From Hydractinia symbiolongicarpus (lineage: Eukaryota > Cnidaria > Hydrozoa > Anthoathecata > Hydractiniidae): a stretch of 60,000 nucleotides of DNA. Within the stretch, counting starts at the first letter, position 1, and the number at the start of each line of letters is the position of its first letter. The position numbers and the translations under genes were made by a program. The stretch is from NCBI RefSeq assembly GCF_029227915.1, contig NC_079887.1:8868001-8928000 (forward strand), given 5' to 3'. Below the pieces are notes generated by a model. The model searched no databases. It was given only the letters and a program-made list of their open reading frames with translations, and was not told the origin of the DNA. Below, piece after piece: positions 34,992 through 48,593 of this stretch.

Positions 34992-37715
34992 TATAATAAA
35001 TGGATCTGCCATGCCAATATTTTTCAGAACAACCCTACGTTGAAATATTCCTGCCTTTTATTTGTGGGTGCATGGAAATCGGAAATTACCTGTACAATAG
35101 TTCATTCATGCGTGGGCTCCCTCATATTCTCGAGGCAATTTCTACTTTCCCCGAGGATGTCAATATGGAAATTGATATGAAGGAATACGCAATCTTCACA
35201 CAAGGAGTTGGTTTTGATAAATTTGAGGCTTATCTTGGAAGCTTATTTTCCGAAAGCAACAATTCTTTACCTCATGTCGTCATTGTTCGAAACATGGCTG
35301 TTTGCTTAGTCGTTTTCGAAGATGGAAATGTCGCAATGATCGACAGTCATGGAAAGCAGCAACATGGCACAAGGATTTTTTATACAAAAAACGTCCAAAA
35401 TTTGCTAACTTATTTTGGTGATTATCCTGCAGGCGAACAGTTAAGTTTTTACAGAATGAAACATTTTTAAATAAAGGGTCCTAGCATAATGTTATTTTTA
35501 CTATGCACCCCTTTAAACAAAACAAAAAGGGCACTGATAAAAAATACACAGAAATCACCATTCCGGGTGTAGGGGGCGAGTATAGTGGTGGTGGAGGGGA
35601 TAGGGCAAAAATCATCTACTCCTATAACTTCCCTTGTGTTGAGTTGTATGTCATAAAACTTGAGACGAATAATGTCTCACATCCAGTTTTTGCAAATCTA
35701 TTGCTTGGTGATATTTTGCTTCAAAGAATTAAAAATATTTCAATTAACTATTACTTAGATACCTTGAATGACATTTTCTGGCGTAAATGTGCTAAAACAA
35801 GTTCCCCTCCATGTCACTTCCAACAGTTTCATTCAATCAATCGAAAGAATGTTCCCATTGTGTTCCTAATTATAAATTAAGATTTAAATTCTCTCCACAT
35901 TAAGAATAAAACCATTTTAAGAAACCCTGTGTATGGATTAAAAACCTCAGCGACGGTTTTTATAATGTCAACAACACAGGGTGCAGACTTCTTAAGATTC
36001 CAGCTCGTTCACCCGACCTTATCCCCATTGAAATCGTCTTTCATTTGGCTAATATCCAGCTTAAAAAAGATGCCTTGGAAAGAAGACTGGAGAAAGAAAC
36101 ATATGCGCAATTCTGTCGTCGTGTAAAGAGAAAACTTTCGAATTTTCCTTCAAGAATTATGGACAAAACAATTGGTTCCATGTCGAAACGTTTTGACAAG
36201 GTCATAAAGGTAAAGGACGTGTGAAAGACCTTGTAAAGCTATGGAAGTTTTGGAGCAACGAGTAACCAACGAGTAATCATTGGGTAATCCTAGGTTGTTC
36301 AGAGGTTACCTAGCAAGATTTAACGAGAATTAGCAAACGAAATTAGCGTTAAGTCAATGCTAGTACAAATGACAATAAGTCTATAGATTAGTTCTTATCT
36401 TGTAAAAATGTACTTCAATTTTTAATTGGCATATAGTTTTCGCAAAGTTGAAAGCGCAACCTGGGAATAATATTATACTATCCATGCTGGGCACCTGTAA
36501 AACAAAAAATGCGAACCTACCAACTGAAAGAAGCATTGTAGGATAGCGTTGGTGACGATGTTGTATTCGAATATTTAAAGATAGTGGCAACAAGTGTGAA
36601 TGATGTTAGGAAATATTTTAAGCCTATTTGCTTTATTTAATTGGATAATAATGCAGAGATTTAAAATTAGTTTCAGAAAAACATTAAAGTTAGTTCGCCC
36701 ACAGAATTGATCACAGATGAAACGTATCTACCAGAGGCCACGCGAGATATCATATGTATAAATTTATTGTGTAATATACTAACGATCATATTAGCAAGGT
36801 GCCTTAAATAACTTTTAAATTTTTTCACGCTAATTCTTTCAGGAAGAAATGATGGTGCTCGATATGTTGATATCGTGTAACATTAATAATTATCATTGGA
36901 CACAAATAGTGGTTTTCCCCAAAGAGAAAATGAGTTATGATTTGCTATCTTAATCCTATGGGTGAAGAAGTTGATGCGTTGAATGGCGTGCTAAATAAAT
37001 GGAAGTAAGTGTAATAGGCGGTATGATAGTCCATCAATTATTTCAATTAGTTTAAATATATTTCCTAATTTCCAACTCATGGTTTCGTTTATTATCTTAG
37101 CACCTATCTGATAAGAAAATATGTACTTAAAGGTACTTTAAAAAAAATTATTAGGAATACTTTACTTTAAATAAAAAAGATAATTTTTTTGGTGCTAACT
37201 ATTATTGAGAGAATTTTTATTTCTTGTTTACAAAAAGTTACATCATCTTTTTCACAAAAACTATGGCCTCTACAAATGATTCCCCACGCGAAATAACAAG
37301 ACAGTGTATCTTGTGGGATATTTTGCGCAAAGGTAAATAAAGTTACTGTGATAATTTTAAAGGATGTTATGTAAGTTCCGAAAATAAAAAAAGTTAAAAT
37401 TTCGCTGTATCTAGTTGGCTGAGTGGATTATGCGCAATCAGCAAATCCCAGTTGAGTTCAACAAAAAAGAAGTCATTGAGTTTCGAGATGCCATTGTGAG
37501 AAAGCTGCTTTAAGGGGGAGGTACTAAGCATCAATTTTAAATGTTCATTCAACGTTAAATAACTAGAGCATGTTTTCATTTTCAATGTATTTTAATAAAT
37601 TGGTTTTGGTTTAGAAAAGAAGATACCTAGCATTTAAAGTTTTGCTGACTCTGGGGAAACCTTGCCGGTCCGAAAAGGAACAAGGGTCAAACAACGGTTG
37701 GGTACATATCTATAT
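34992..37715 (+). repeat. array unit 11 (2724 bp)
   Basis: USP-like 35000-35470, unknown ORF 35503-35880 (His2), Tc1-like 35910-36224, Ulp1-like 36484-37513. 11 bp missing in the GGGTAAC cluster (GGGTAATCCTAGG), the same deletion as unit 13; private GACAATAAG. Confidence 0.97.
35000..35470 (+). pseudogene. USP-like ORF, unit 11 (open)
   Basis: Tyr78; otherwise as unit 5. Confidence 0.75.
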
Positions 37716-40450
37716 TATAATAAATGGATCTGCCATGCCAATATTTTTCAGAACAACCCTACGTTGAAATATTCCTGCCTTTTATTTGTGGGTGCATGGA
37801 AATCGGAAATTACCTGTACAATAGTTCATTCATGCGTGGGCTCCCTCATATTCTCGAGGCAATTTCTACTTTCCCCGAGGATGTCAATATGGAAATTGAT
37901 ATGAAGGAATACGCAATCTTCACACAAGGAGTTGGTTTTGATAAATTTGAGGCTTATCTTGGAAGCTTATTTTCCGAAAGCAACAATTCTTTACCTCATG
38001 TCGTCATTGTTCGAAACTTGGCTGTTTGCTTAGTCGTTTTCGAAGATGGAAATGTCGCAATGATCGACAGTCATGGAAAGCAGCAACATGGCACAAGGAT
38101 TTTTTATACAAAAAACGTCCAAAATTTGCTAACTTATTTTGGTGATTATCCTGCAGGCGAACATTTAAGTTTTTACAGAATGAAACATTTTTAAATAAAG
38201 GGTCCTAGTATAATGTTATTTTTACTATGCGCCCCTTTAAACAAAACAAAAAGGGCACTGATAAAAAATACACAGAAATCACCATTCCGGGTGTAGGTGG
38301 CGAGTATAGTGGTGGTGGAGGGGATAGGGCAAAAATCATCTACTCCTATAACTTCCCTTGTGTTGAGTTGTATGTCATAAAACTTGGGACGAATAATGTC
38401 TCACATCCAGTTTTTGCAAATCTATTGCTTGGTGATATTTTGCTTCAAAGAATTAAAAATATTTCAATTAACTATTACTTAGATACCTTGAATGACATTT
38501 TCTGGCGTAAATGTGCTAAAACAAGTTCCCCTCCATGTCACTTCCAACAGTTTCATTCAATCAATCGAAAGAATGTTCCCATTGTGTTCCTAATTATAAA
38601 TTAAGATTTAAATTCTCTCCACATTAAGAATAAAACCATTTTAAGAAACCCTGTGTATGGATTAAAAACCTCAGCGACGGTTTTTATAATGTCAACAACA
38701 CAGGGTGCAGACTTCTTAAGATTCCAGCTCGTTCACCCGACCTTATCCCCATTGAAATCGTCTTTCATTTGGCTAATATCCAGCTTAAAAAAGATGCCTT
38801 GGAAAGAAGACTGGAGAAAGAAACATATGCGCAATTCTGTCGTCGTGTAAAGAGAAAACTTTCGAATTTTCCTTCAAGAATTATGGACAAAACAATTGGT
38901 TCCATGTCGAAACGTTTTGACAAGGTCATAAAGGTAAAGGACGTGTGAAAGACCTTGTAAAGCTATGGAAGTTTTGGAGCAACGAGTAACCAACGAGTAA
39001 TCATTGGGTAACAATTGGGTAACCCTAGGTTGTTCAGAGGTTACCTAGCAAGATTTAACGAGAATTAGCAAACGAAATTAGCGTTAAGTCAATGCTAGTA
39101 CAAATGACAGTAAGTCTATAGATTAGTTCTTATCTTGTAAAAATGTACTTCAATTTTTAATTGGCATATAGTTTTCGCAAAGTTGAAAGCGCAACCTGGG
39201 AATAATATTATACTATCCATGCTGGGCACCTGTAAAACAAAAAATGCGAACCTACCAACTGAAAGAAGCATTGTAGGATAGCGTTGGTGACGATGTTGTA
39301 TTCGAATATTTAAAGATAGTGGCAACAAGTGTGAATGATGTTAGGAAATATTTTAAGCCTATTTGCTTTATTTAATTGGATAATAATGCAGAGATTTAAA
39401 ATTAGTTTCAGAAAAACATTAAAGTTAGTTCGCCCACAGAATTGATCACAGATGAAACGTATCTACCAGAGGCCACGCGAGATATCATATGTATAAATTT
39501 ATTGTGTAATATACTAACGATCATATTAGCAAGGTGCCTTAAATAACTTTTAAATTTTTTCACGCTAATTCTTTCAGGAAGAAATGATGGTGCTCGATAT
39601 GTTGATATCGTGTAACATTAATAATTATCATTGGACACAAATAGTGGTTTTCCCCAAAGAGAAAATGAGTTATGATTTGCTATCTTAATCCTATGGGTGA
39701 AGAAGTTGATGCGTTGAATGGCGTGCTAAATAAATGGAAGTAAGTGTAATAGGCGGTATGATAGTCCATCAATTATTTCAATTAGTTTAAATATATTTCC
39801 TAATTTCCAACTCATGGTTTCGTTTATTATCTTAGCACCTATCTGATAAGAAAATATGTACTTAAAGGTACTTTAAAAAAAATTATTAGGAATACTTTAC
39901 TTTAAATAAAAAAGATAATTTTTTTGGTGCTAACTATTATTGAGAGAATTTTTATTTCTTGTTTACAAAAAGTTACATCATCTTTTTCACAAAAACTATG
40001 GCCTCTACAAATGATTCCCCACGCGAAATAACAAGACAGTGTATCTTGTGGGATATTTTGCGCAAAGGTAAATAAAGTTACTGTGATAATTTTAAAGGAT
40101 GTTATGTAAGTTCCGAAAATAAAAAAAGTTAAAATTTCGCTGTATCTAGTTGGCTGAGTGGATTATGCGCAATCAGCAAATCCCAGTTGAGTTCAACAAA
40201 AAAGAAGTCATTGAGTTTCGAGATGCCATTGTGAGAAAGCTGCTTTAAGGGGGAGGTACTAAGCATCAATTTTAAATGTTCATTCAACGTTAAATAACTA
40301 GAGCATGTTTTCATTTTCAATGTATTTTAATAAATTGGTTTTGGTTTAGAAAAGAAGATACCTAGCATTTAAAGTTTTGCTGACTCTGGGGAAACCTTGC
40401 CGGTCCGAAAAGGAACAAGGGTCAAACAACGGTTGGGTACATATCTATAT
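37716..40450 (+). repeat. array unit 12 (2735 bp)
   Basis: USP-like 37724-38194, unknown ORF 38227-38604, Tc1-like 38634-38948, Ulp1-like 39219-40248. 'L' subtype: Leu99 in the USP ORF, GTAGGTGG and KLGTNN in the unknown ORF. Confidence 0.97.
37724..38194 (+). pseudogene. USP-like ORF, unit 12 (open)
   Basis: Tyr78, Leu99; private Gln147 to His. Confidence 0.75.
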
Positions 40451-43174
40451 TATAATAAATGGATCTGCCATGCCAATATTTTTCAGAACAACCCTACGTT
40501 GAAATATTCCTGCCTTTTATTTGTGGGTGCATGGAAATCGGAAATTACCTGTACAATAGTTCATTCATGCGTGGGCTCCCTCATATTCTCGAGGCAATTT
40601 CTACTTTCCCCGAGGATGTCAATATGGAAATTGATATGAAGGAATACGCAATCTTCACACAAGGAGTTGGTTTTGATAAATTTGAGGCTTATCTTGGAAG
40701 CTTATTTTCCGAAAGCAACAATTCTTTACCTCATGTCGTCATTGTTCGAAACATGGCTGTTTGCTTAGTCGTTTTCGAAGATGGAAATGTCGCAATGATC
40801 GACAGTCATGGAAAGCAGCAACATGGCACAAGGATTTTTTATACAAAAAACGTCCAAAATTTGCTAACTTATTTTGGTGATTATCCTGCAGGCGAACAGT
40901 TAAGTTTTTACAGAATGAAACATTTTTAAATAAAGGGTCCTAGCATAATGTTATTTTTACTATGCACCCCTTTAAACAAAACAAAAAGGGCACTGATAAA
41001 AAATACACAGAAATCACCATTCCGGGTGTAGGGGGCGAGTATAGTGGTGGTGGAGGGGATAGGGCAAAAATCATCTACTCCTATAACTTCCCTTGTGTTG
41101 AGTTGTATGTCATAAAACTTGAGACGAATAATGTCTCACATCCAGTTTTTGCAAATCTATTGCTTGGTGATATTTTGCTTCAAAGAATTAAAAATATTTC
41201 AATTAACTATTACTTAGATACCTTGAATGACATTTTCTGGCGTAAATGTGCTAAAACAAGTTCCCCTCCATGTCACTTCCAACAGTTTCATTCAATCAAT
41301 CGAAAGAATGTTCCCATTGTGTTCCTAATTATAAATTAAGATTTAAATTCTCTCCACATTAAGAATAAAACCATTTTAAGAAACCCTGTGTATGGATTAA
41401 AAACCTCAGCGACGGTTTTTATAATGTCAACAACACAGGGTGCAGACTTCTTAAGATTCCAGCTCGTTCACCCGACCTTATCCCCATTGAAATCGTCTTT
41501 CATTTGGCTAATATCCAGCTTAAAAAAGATGCCTTGGAAAGAAGACTGGAGAAAGAAACATATGCGCAATTCTGTCGTCGTGTAAAGAGAAAACTTTCGA
41601 ATTTTCCTTCAAGAATTATGGACAAAACAATTGGTTCCATGTCGAAACGTTTTGACAAGGTCATAAAGGTAAAGGACGTGTGAAAGACCTTGTAAAGCTA
41701 TGGAAGTTTTGGAGCAACGAGTAACCAACGAGTAATCATTGGGTAATCCTAGGTTGTTCAGAGGTTACCTAGCAAGATTTAACGAGAATTAGCAAACGAA
41801 ATTAGCGTTAAGTCAATGCTAGTACAAATGACAGTAAGTCTATAGATTAGTTCTTATCTTGTAAAAATGTACTTCAATTTTTAATTGGCATATAGTTTTC
41901 GCAAAGTTGAAAGCGCAACCTGGGAATAATATTATACTATCCATGCTGGGCACCTGTAAAACAAAAAATGCGAACCTACCAACTGAAAGAAGCATTGTAG
42001 GATAGCGTTGGTGACGATGTTGTATTCGAATATTTAAAGATAGTGGCAACAAGTGTGAATGATGTTAGGAAATATTTTAAGCCTATTTGCTTTATTTAAT
42101 TGGATAATAATGCAGAGATTTAAAATTAGTTTCAGAAAAACATTAAAGTTAGTTCGCCCACAGAATTGATCACAGATGAAACGTATCTACCAGAGGCCAC
42201 GCGAGATATCATATGTATAAATTTATTGTGTAATATACTAACGATCATATTAGCAAGGTGCCTTAAATAACTTTTAAATTTTTTCACGCTAATTCTTTCA
42301 GGAAGAAATGATGGTGCTCGATATGTTGATATCGTGTAACATTAATAATTATCATTGGACACAAATAGTGGTTTTCCCCAAAGAGAAAATGAGTTATGAT
42401 TTGCTATCTTAATCCTATGGGTGAAGAAGTTGATGCGTTGAATGGCGTGCTAAATAAATGGAAGTAAGTGTAATAGGCGGTATGATAGTCCATCAATTAT
42501 TTCAATTAGTTTAAATATATTTCCTAATTTCCAACTCATGGTTTCGTTTATTATCTTAGCACCTATCTGATAAGAAAATATGTACTTAAAGGTACTTTAA
42601 AAAAAATTATTAGGAATACTTTACTTTAAATAAAAAAGATAATTTTTTTGGTGCTAACTATTATTGAGAGAATTTTTATTTCTTGTTTACAAAAAGTTAC
42701 ATCATCTTTTTCACAAAAACTATGGCCTCTACAAATGATTCCCCACGCGAAATAACAAGACAGTGTATCTTGTGGGATATTTTGCGCAAAGGTAAATAAA
42801 GTTACTGTGATAATTTTAAAGGATGTTATGTAAGTTCCGAAAATAAAAAAAGTTAAAATTTCGCTGTATCTAGTTGGCTGAGTGGATTATGCGCAATCAG
42901 CAAATCCCAGTTGAGTTCAACAAAAAAGAAGTCATTGAGTTTCGAGATGCCATTGTGAGAAAGCTGCTTTAAGGGGGAGGTACTAAGCATCAATTTTAAA
43001 TGTTCATTCAACGTTAAATAACTAGAGCATGTTTTCATTTTCAATGTATTTTAATAAATTGGTTTTGGTTTAGAAAAGAAGATACCTAGCATTTAAAGTT
43101 TTGCTGACTCTGGGGAAACCTTGCCGGTCCGAAAAGGAACAAGGGTCAAACAACGGTTGGGTACATATCTATAT
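40451..43174 (+). repeat. array unit 13 (2724 bp)
   Basis: USP-like 40459-40929, unknown ORF 40962-41339 (His2), Tc1-like 41369-41683, Ulp1-like 41943-42972. Same 11-bp deletion and subtype as unit 11. Confidence 0.97.
40459..40929 (+). pseudogene. USP-like ORF, unit 13 (open)
   Basis: Tyr78, Met99. Confidence 0.75.
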
Positions 43175-45898
43175 TATAATAAATGGATCTGCCATGCCAA
43201 TATTTTTCAGAACAACCCTACGTTGAAATATTCCTGCCTTTTATTTGTGGGTGCATGGAAATCGGAAATTACCTGTACAATAGTTCATTCATGCGTGGGC
43301 TCCCTCATATTCTCGAGGCAATTTCTACTTTCCCCGAGGATGTCAATATGGAAATTGATATGAAGGAATACGCAATCTTCACACAAGGAGTTGGTTTTGA
43401 TAAATTTGAGGCTTATCTTGGAAGCTTATTTTCCGAAAGCAACAATTCTTTACCTCATGTCGTCATTGTTCGAAACTTGGCTGTTTGCTTAGTCGTTTTC
43501 GAAGATGGAAATGTCGCAATGATCGACAGTCATGGAAAGCAGCAACATGGCACAAGGATTTTTTATACAAAAAACGTCCAAAATTTGCTAACTTATTTTG
43601 GTGATTATCCTGCAGGCGAACAGTTAAGTTTTTACAGAATGAAACATTTTTAAATAAAGGGTCCTAGTATAATGTTATTTTTACTATGCGCCCCTTTAAA
43701 CAAAACAAAAAGGGCACTGATAAAAAATACACAGAAATCACCATTCCGGGTGTAGGTGGCGAGTATAGTGGTGGTGGAGGGGATAGGGCAAAAATCATCT
43801 ACTCCTATAACTTCCCTTGTGTTGAGTTGTATGTCATAAAACTTGGGACGAATAATGTCTCACATCCAGTTTTTGCAAATCTATTGCTTGGTGATATTTT
43901 GCTTCAAAGAATTAAAAATATTTCAATTAACTATTACTTAGATACCTTGAATGACATTTTCTGGCGTAAATGTGCTAAAACAAGTTCCCCTCCATGTCAC
44001 TTCCAACAGTTTCATTCAATCAATCGAAAGAATGTTCCCATTGTGTTCCTAATTATAAATTAAGATTTAAATTCTCTCCACATTAAGAATAAAACCATTT
44101 TAAGAAACCCTGTGTATGGATTAAAAACCTCAGCGACGGTTTTTATAATGTCAACAACACAGGGTGCAGACTTCTTAAGATTCCAGCTCGTTCACCCGAC
44201 CTTATCCCCATTGAAATCGTCTTTCATTTGGCTAATATCCAGCTTAAAAAAGATGCCTTGGAAAGAAGACTGGAGAAAGAAACATATGCGCAATTCTGTC
44301 GTCGTGTAAAGAGAAAACTTTCGAATTTTCCTTCAAGAATTATGGACAAAACAATTGGTTCCATGTCGAAACGTTTTGACAAGGTCATAAAGGTAAAGGA
44401 CGTGTGAAAGACCTTGTAAAGCTATGGAAGTTTTGGAGCAACGAGTAACCAACGAGTAACAATTGGGTAACCCTAGGTTGTTCAGAGGTTACCTAGCAAG
44501 ATTTAACGAGAATTAGCAAACGAAATTAGCGTTAAGTCAATGCTAGTACAAATGACAGTAAGTCTATAGATTAGTTCTTATCTTGTAAAAATGTACTTCA
44601 ATTTTTAATTGGCATATAGTTTTCGCAAAGTTGAAAGCGCAACCTGGGAATAATATTATACTATCCATGCTGGGCACCTGTAAAACAAAAAATGCGAACC
44701 TACCAACTGAAAGAAGCATTGTAGGATAGCGTTGGTGACGATGTTGTATTCGAATATTTAAAGATAGTGGCAACAAGTGTGAATGATGTTAGGAAATATT
44801 TTAAGCCTATTTGCTTTATTTAATTGGATAATAATGCAGAGATTTAAAATTAGTTTCAGAAAAACATTAAAGTTAGTTCGCCCACAGAATTGATCACAGA
44901 TGAAACGTATCTACCAGAGGCCACGCGAGATATCATATGTATAAATTTATTGTGTAATATACTAACGATCATATTAGCAAGGTGCCTTAAATAACTTTTA
45001 AATTTTTTCATGCTAATTCTTTCAGGAAGAAATGATGGTGCTCGATATGTTGATATCGTGTAACATTAATAATTATCATTGGACACAAATAGTGGTTTTC
45101 CCCAAAGAGAAAATGAGTTATGATTTGCTATCTTAATCCTATGGGTGAAGAAGTTGATGCGTTGAATGGCGTGCTAAATAAATGGAAGTAAGTGTAATAG
45201 GCGGTATGATAGTCCATCAATTATTTCAATTAGTTTAAATATATTTCCTAATTTCCAACTCATGGTTTCGTTTATTATCTTAGCACCTATCTGATAAGAA
45301 AATATGTACTTAAAGGTACTTTAAAAAAAATTATTAGGAATACTTTACTTTAAATAAAAAAGATAATTTTTTTGGTGCTAACTATTATTGAGAGAATTTT
45401 TATTTCTTGTTTACAAAAAGTTACATCATCTTTTTCACAAAAACTATGGCCTCTACAAATGATTCCCCACGCGAAATAACAAGACAGTGTATCTTGTGGG
45501 ATATTTTGCGCAAAGGTAAATAAAGTTACTGTGATAATTTTAAAGGATGTTATGTAAGTTCCGAAAATAAAAAGAGTTAAAATTTCGCTGTATCTAGTTG
45601 GCTGAGTGGATTATGCGCAATCAGCAAATCCCAGTTGAGTTCAACAAAAAAGAAGTCATTGAGTTTCGAGATGCCATTGTGAGAAAGCTGCTTTAAGGGG
45701 GAGGTACTAAGCATCAATTTTAAATGTTCATTCAACGTTAAATAACTAGAGCATGTTTTCATTTTCAATGTATTTTAATAAATTGGTTTTGGTTTAGAAA
45801 AGAAGATACCTAGCATTTAAAGTTTTGCTGACTCTGGGGAAACCTTGCCGGTCCGAAAAGGAACAAGGGTCAAACAACGGTTGGGTACATATCTATAT
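43175..45898 (+). repeat. array unit 14 (2724 bp)
   Basis: USP-like 43183-43653, unknown ORF 43686-44063, Tc1-like 44093-44407, Ulp1-like 44667-45696. 'L' subtype. A different 11-bp deletion (CGAGTAACAATTGGG); private TTCATGCTAAT and AAAAAGAGTTAAA. Confidence 0.97.
43183..43653 (+). pseudogene. USP-like ORF, unit 14 (open)
   Basis: Tyr78, Leu99. Confidence 0.75.
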
Positions 45899-45906
45899 TA
45901 TAATAA

Positions 45907-46377
45907 ATGGATCTGCCATGCCAATATTTTTCAGAACAACCCTACGTTGAAATATTCCTGCCTTTTATTTGTGGGTGCATGGAAATCGGAAATTACCTGT
46001 ACAATAGTTCATTCATGCGTGGGCTCCCTCATATTCTCGAGGCAATTTCTACTTTCCCCGAGGATGTCAATATGGAAATTGATATGAAGGAATACGCAAT
46101 CTTCACACAAGGAGTTGGTTTTGATAAATTTGAGGCTTATCTTGGAAGCTTATTTTCCGAAAGCAACAATTCTTTACCTCATGTCGTCATTGTTCGAAAC
46201 TTGGCTGTTTGCTTAGTCGTTTTCGAAGATGGAAATGTCGCAATGATCGACAGTCATGGAAAGCAGCAACATGGCACAAGGATTTTTTATACAAAAAACG
46301 TCCAAAATTTGCTAACTTATTTTGGTGATTATCCTGCAGGCGAACAGTTAAGTTTTTACAGAATGAAACATTTTTAA
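45907..46377 (+). pseudogene. USP-like ORF, unit 15 (open)
   Basis: Tyr78, Leu99. Confidence 0.75.
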
Positions 46378-46816
46378 ATAAAGGGTCCTAGTATAATGTT
46401 ATTTTTACTATGCGCCCCTTTAAACAAAACAAAAAGGGCACTGATAAAAAATACACAGAAATCACCATTCCGGGTGTAGGTGGCGAGTATAGTGGTGGTG
46501 GAGGGGATAGGGCAAAAATCATCTACTCCTATAACTTCCCTTGTGTTGAGTTGTATGTCATAAAACTTGGGACGAATAATGTCTCACATCCAGTTTTTGC
46601 AAATCTATTGCTTGGTGATATTTTGCTTCAAAGAATTAAAAATATTTCAATTAACTATTACTTAGATACCTTGAATGACATTTTCTGGCGTAAATGTGCT
46701 AAAACAAGTTCCCCTCCATGTCACTTCCAACAGTTTCATTCAATCAATCGAAAGAGTGTTCCCATTGTGTTCCTAATTATAAATTAAGATTTAAATTCTC
46801 TCCACATTAAGAATAA

Positions 46817-47143
46817 AACCATTTTAAGAAACCCTGTGTATGGATTAAAAACCTCAGCGACGGTTTTTATAATGTCAACAACACAGGGTGCAGACTTCTT
46901 AAGATTCCAGCTCGTTCACCCGACCTTATCCCCATTGAAATCGTCTTTCATTTGGCTAATATCCAGCTTAAAAAAGATGCCTTGGAAAGAAGACTGGAGA
47001 AAGAAACATATGCGCAATTCTGTCGTTGTGTAAAGAGAAAACTTTTGAATTATCCTTCGAGAGTTATCGACAAAACAACTGGTTCCATGTCAAAACGTGT
47101 TGAAGCTGTAGAAGTTTTGGAGCAACGAGTAACCAACGAGTAA
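46817..47143 (+). pseudogene. Tc1-like fragment, unit 15, 'B' type tail with 40-bp deletion
   Basis: Reads CVKRKLLNYPSRVIDKTTGS, then KRVEAVEVLEQRVTNE. A 40-bp deletion removes the usual DKVIKVKDV end and stop, so the frame runs on to TAA at 47141-47143. Unit 17 has the same form (52247-52573). Confidence 0.8.
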
Positions 47144-48593
47144 TCATTGGGTAACAATTGGGTAACCCTAGGTTGTTCAGAGGTTACCTAGCAAGATTTA
47201 ACGAGAATTAGCAAACGAAATTAGCGTTAAGTCAATGCTAGTACAAATGACAGTAAGTCTATAGATTAGTTCTTATCTTGTAAAAATGTACTTCAATTTT
47301 TAATTGGCATATAGTTTTCGCAAAGTTGAAAGCGCAACCTGGGAATAATATTATACTATCCATGCTGGGCACCTGTAAAACAAAAAATGCGAACCTACCA
47401 ACTGAAAGAAGCATTGTAGGATAGCGTTGGTGACGATGTTGTATTCGAATATTTAAAGATAGTGGCAACAAGTGTGAATGATGTTAGGAAATATTTTAAG
47501 CCTATTTGCTTTATTTAATTGGATAATAATGCAGAGATTTAAAATTAGTTTCAGAAAAACATTGAAGTTAGTTCGCCCACAGAATTGATCACAGATGAAA
47601 CGTATCTACCAGAGGCCACGCGAGATATCATATGTATAAATTTATTGTGTAATATACTAACGATCATATTAGCAAGGTGCCTTAAATAACTTTTAAATTT
47701 TTTCACGCTAATTCTTTCAGGAAGAAATGATGGTGCTCGATATGTTGATATCGTGTAACATTAATAATTATCATTGGACACAAATAGTGGTTTTCCCCAA
47801 AGAGAAAATGAGTTATGATTTGCTATCTTAATCCTATGGGTGAAGAAGTTGATGCGTTGAATGGCGTGCTAAATAAATGGAAGTAAGTGTAATAGGCGGT
47901 ATGATAGTCCATCAATTATTTCAATTAGTTTAAATATATTTCCTAATTTCCAACTCATGGTTTCGTTTATTATCTTAGCACCTATCTGATAAGAAAATAT
48001 GTACTTAAAGGTACTTTAAAAAAAATTATTAGGAATACTTTACTTTAAATAAAAAAGATAATTTTTTTGGTGCTAACTATTATTGAGAGAATTTTTATTT
48101 CTTGTTTACAAAAAGTTACATCATCTTTTTCACAAAAACTATGGCCTCTACAAATGATTCCCCACGCGAAATAACAAGACAGTGTATCTTGTGGGATATT
48201 TTGCGCAAAGGTAAATAAAGTTACTGTGATAATTTTAAAGGATGTTATGTAAGTTCCGAAAATAAAAAAAGTTAAAATTTCGCTGTATCTAGTTGGCTGA
48301 GTGGATTATGCGCAATCAGCAAATCCCAGTTGAGTTCAACAAAAAAGAAGTCATTGAGTTTCGAGATGCCATTGTGAGAAAGCTGCTTTAAGGGGGAGGT
48401 ACTAAGCATCAATTTTAAATGTTCATTCAACGTTAAATAACTAGAGCATGTTTTCATTTTCAATGTATTTTAATAAATTGGTTTTGGTTTAGAAAAGAAG
48501 ATACCTAGCATTTAAAGTTTTGCTGACTCTGGGGAAACCTTGCCGGTCCGAAAAGGAACAAGGGTCAAACAACGGTTGGGTACATATCTATAT

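Larger units (their letters stand above)
45899..48593 (+). repeat. array unit 15 (2695 bp, mosaic)
   Basis: USP-like 45907-46377, unknown ORF 46410-46787 (Asn to Ser in RKNVP), Tc1-like 46817-47143, Ulp1-like 47362-48391. From about 47022 to 47115 it switches to the 'B' type otherwise seen in units 2 and 17, then returns to the usual type. Confidence 0.97.
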
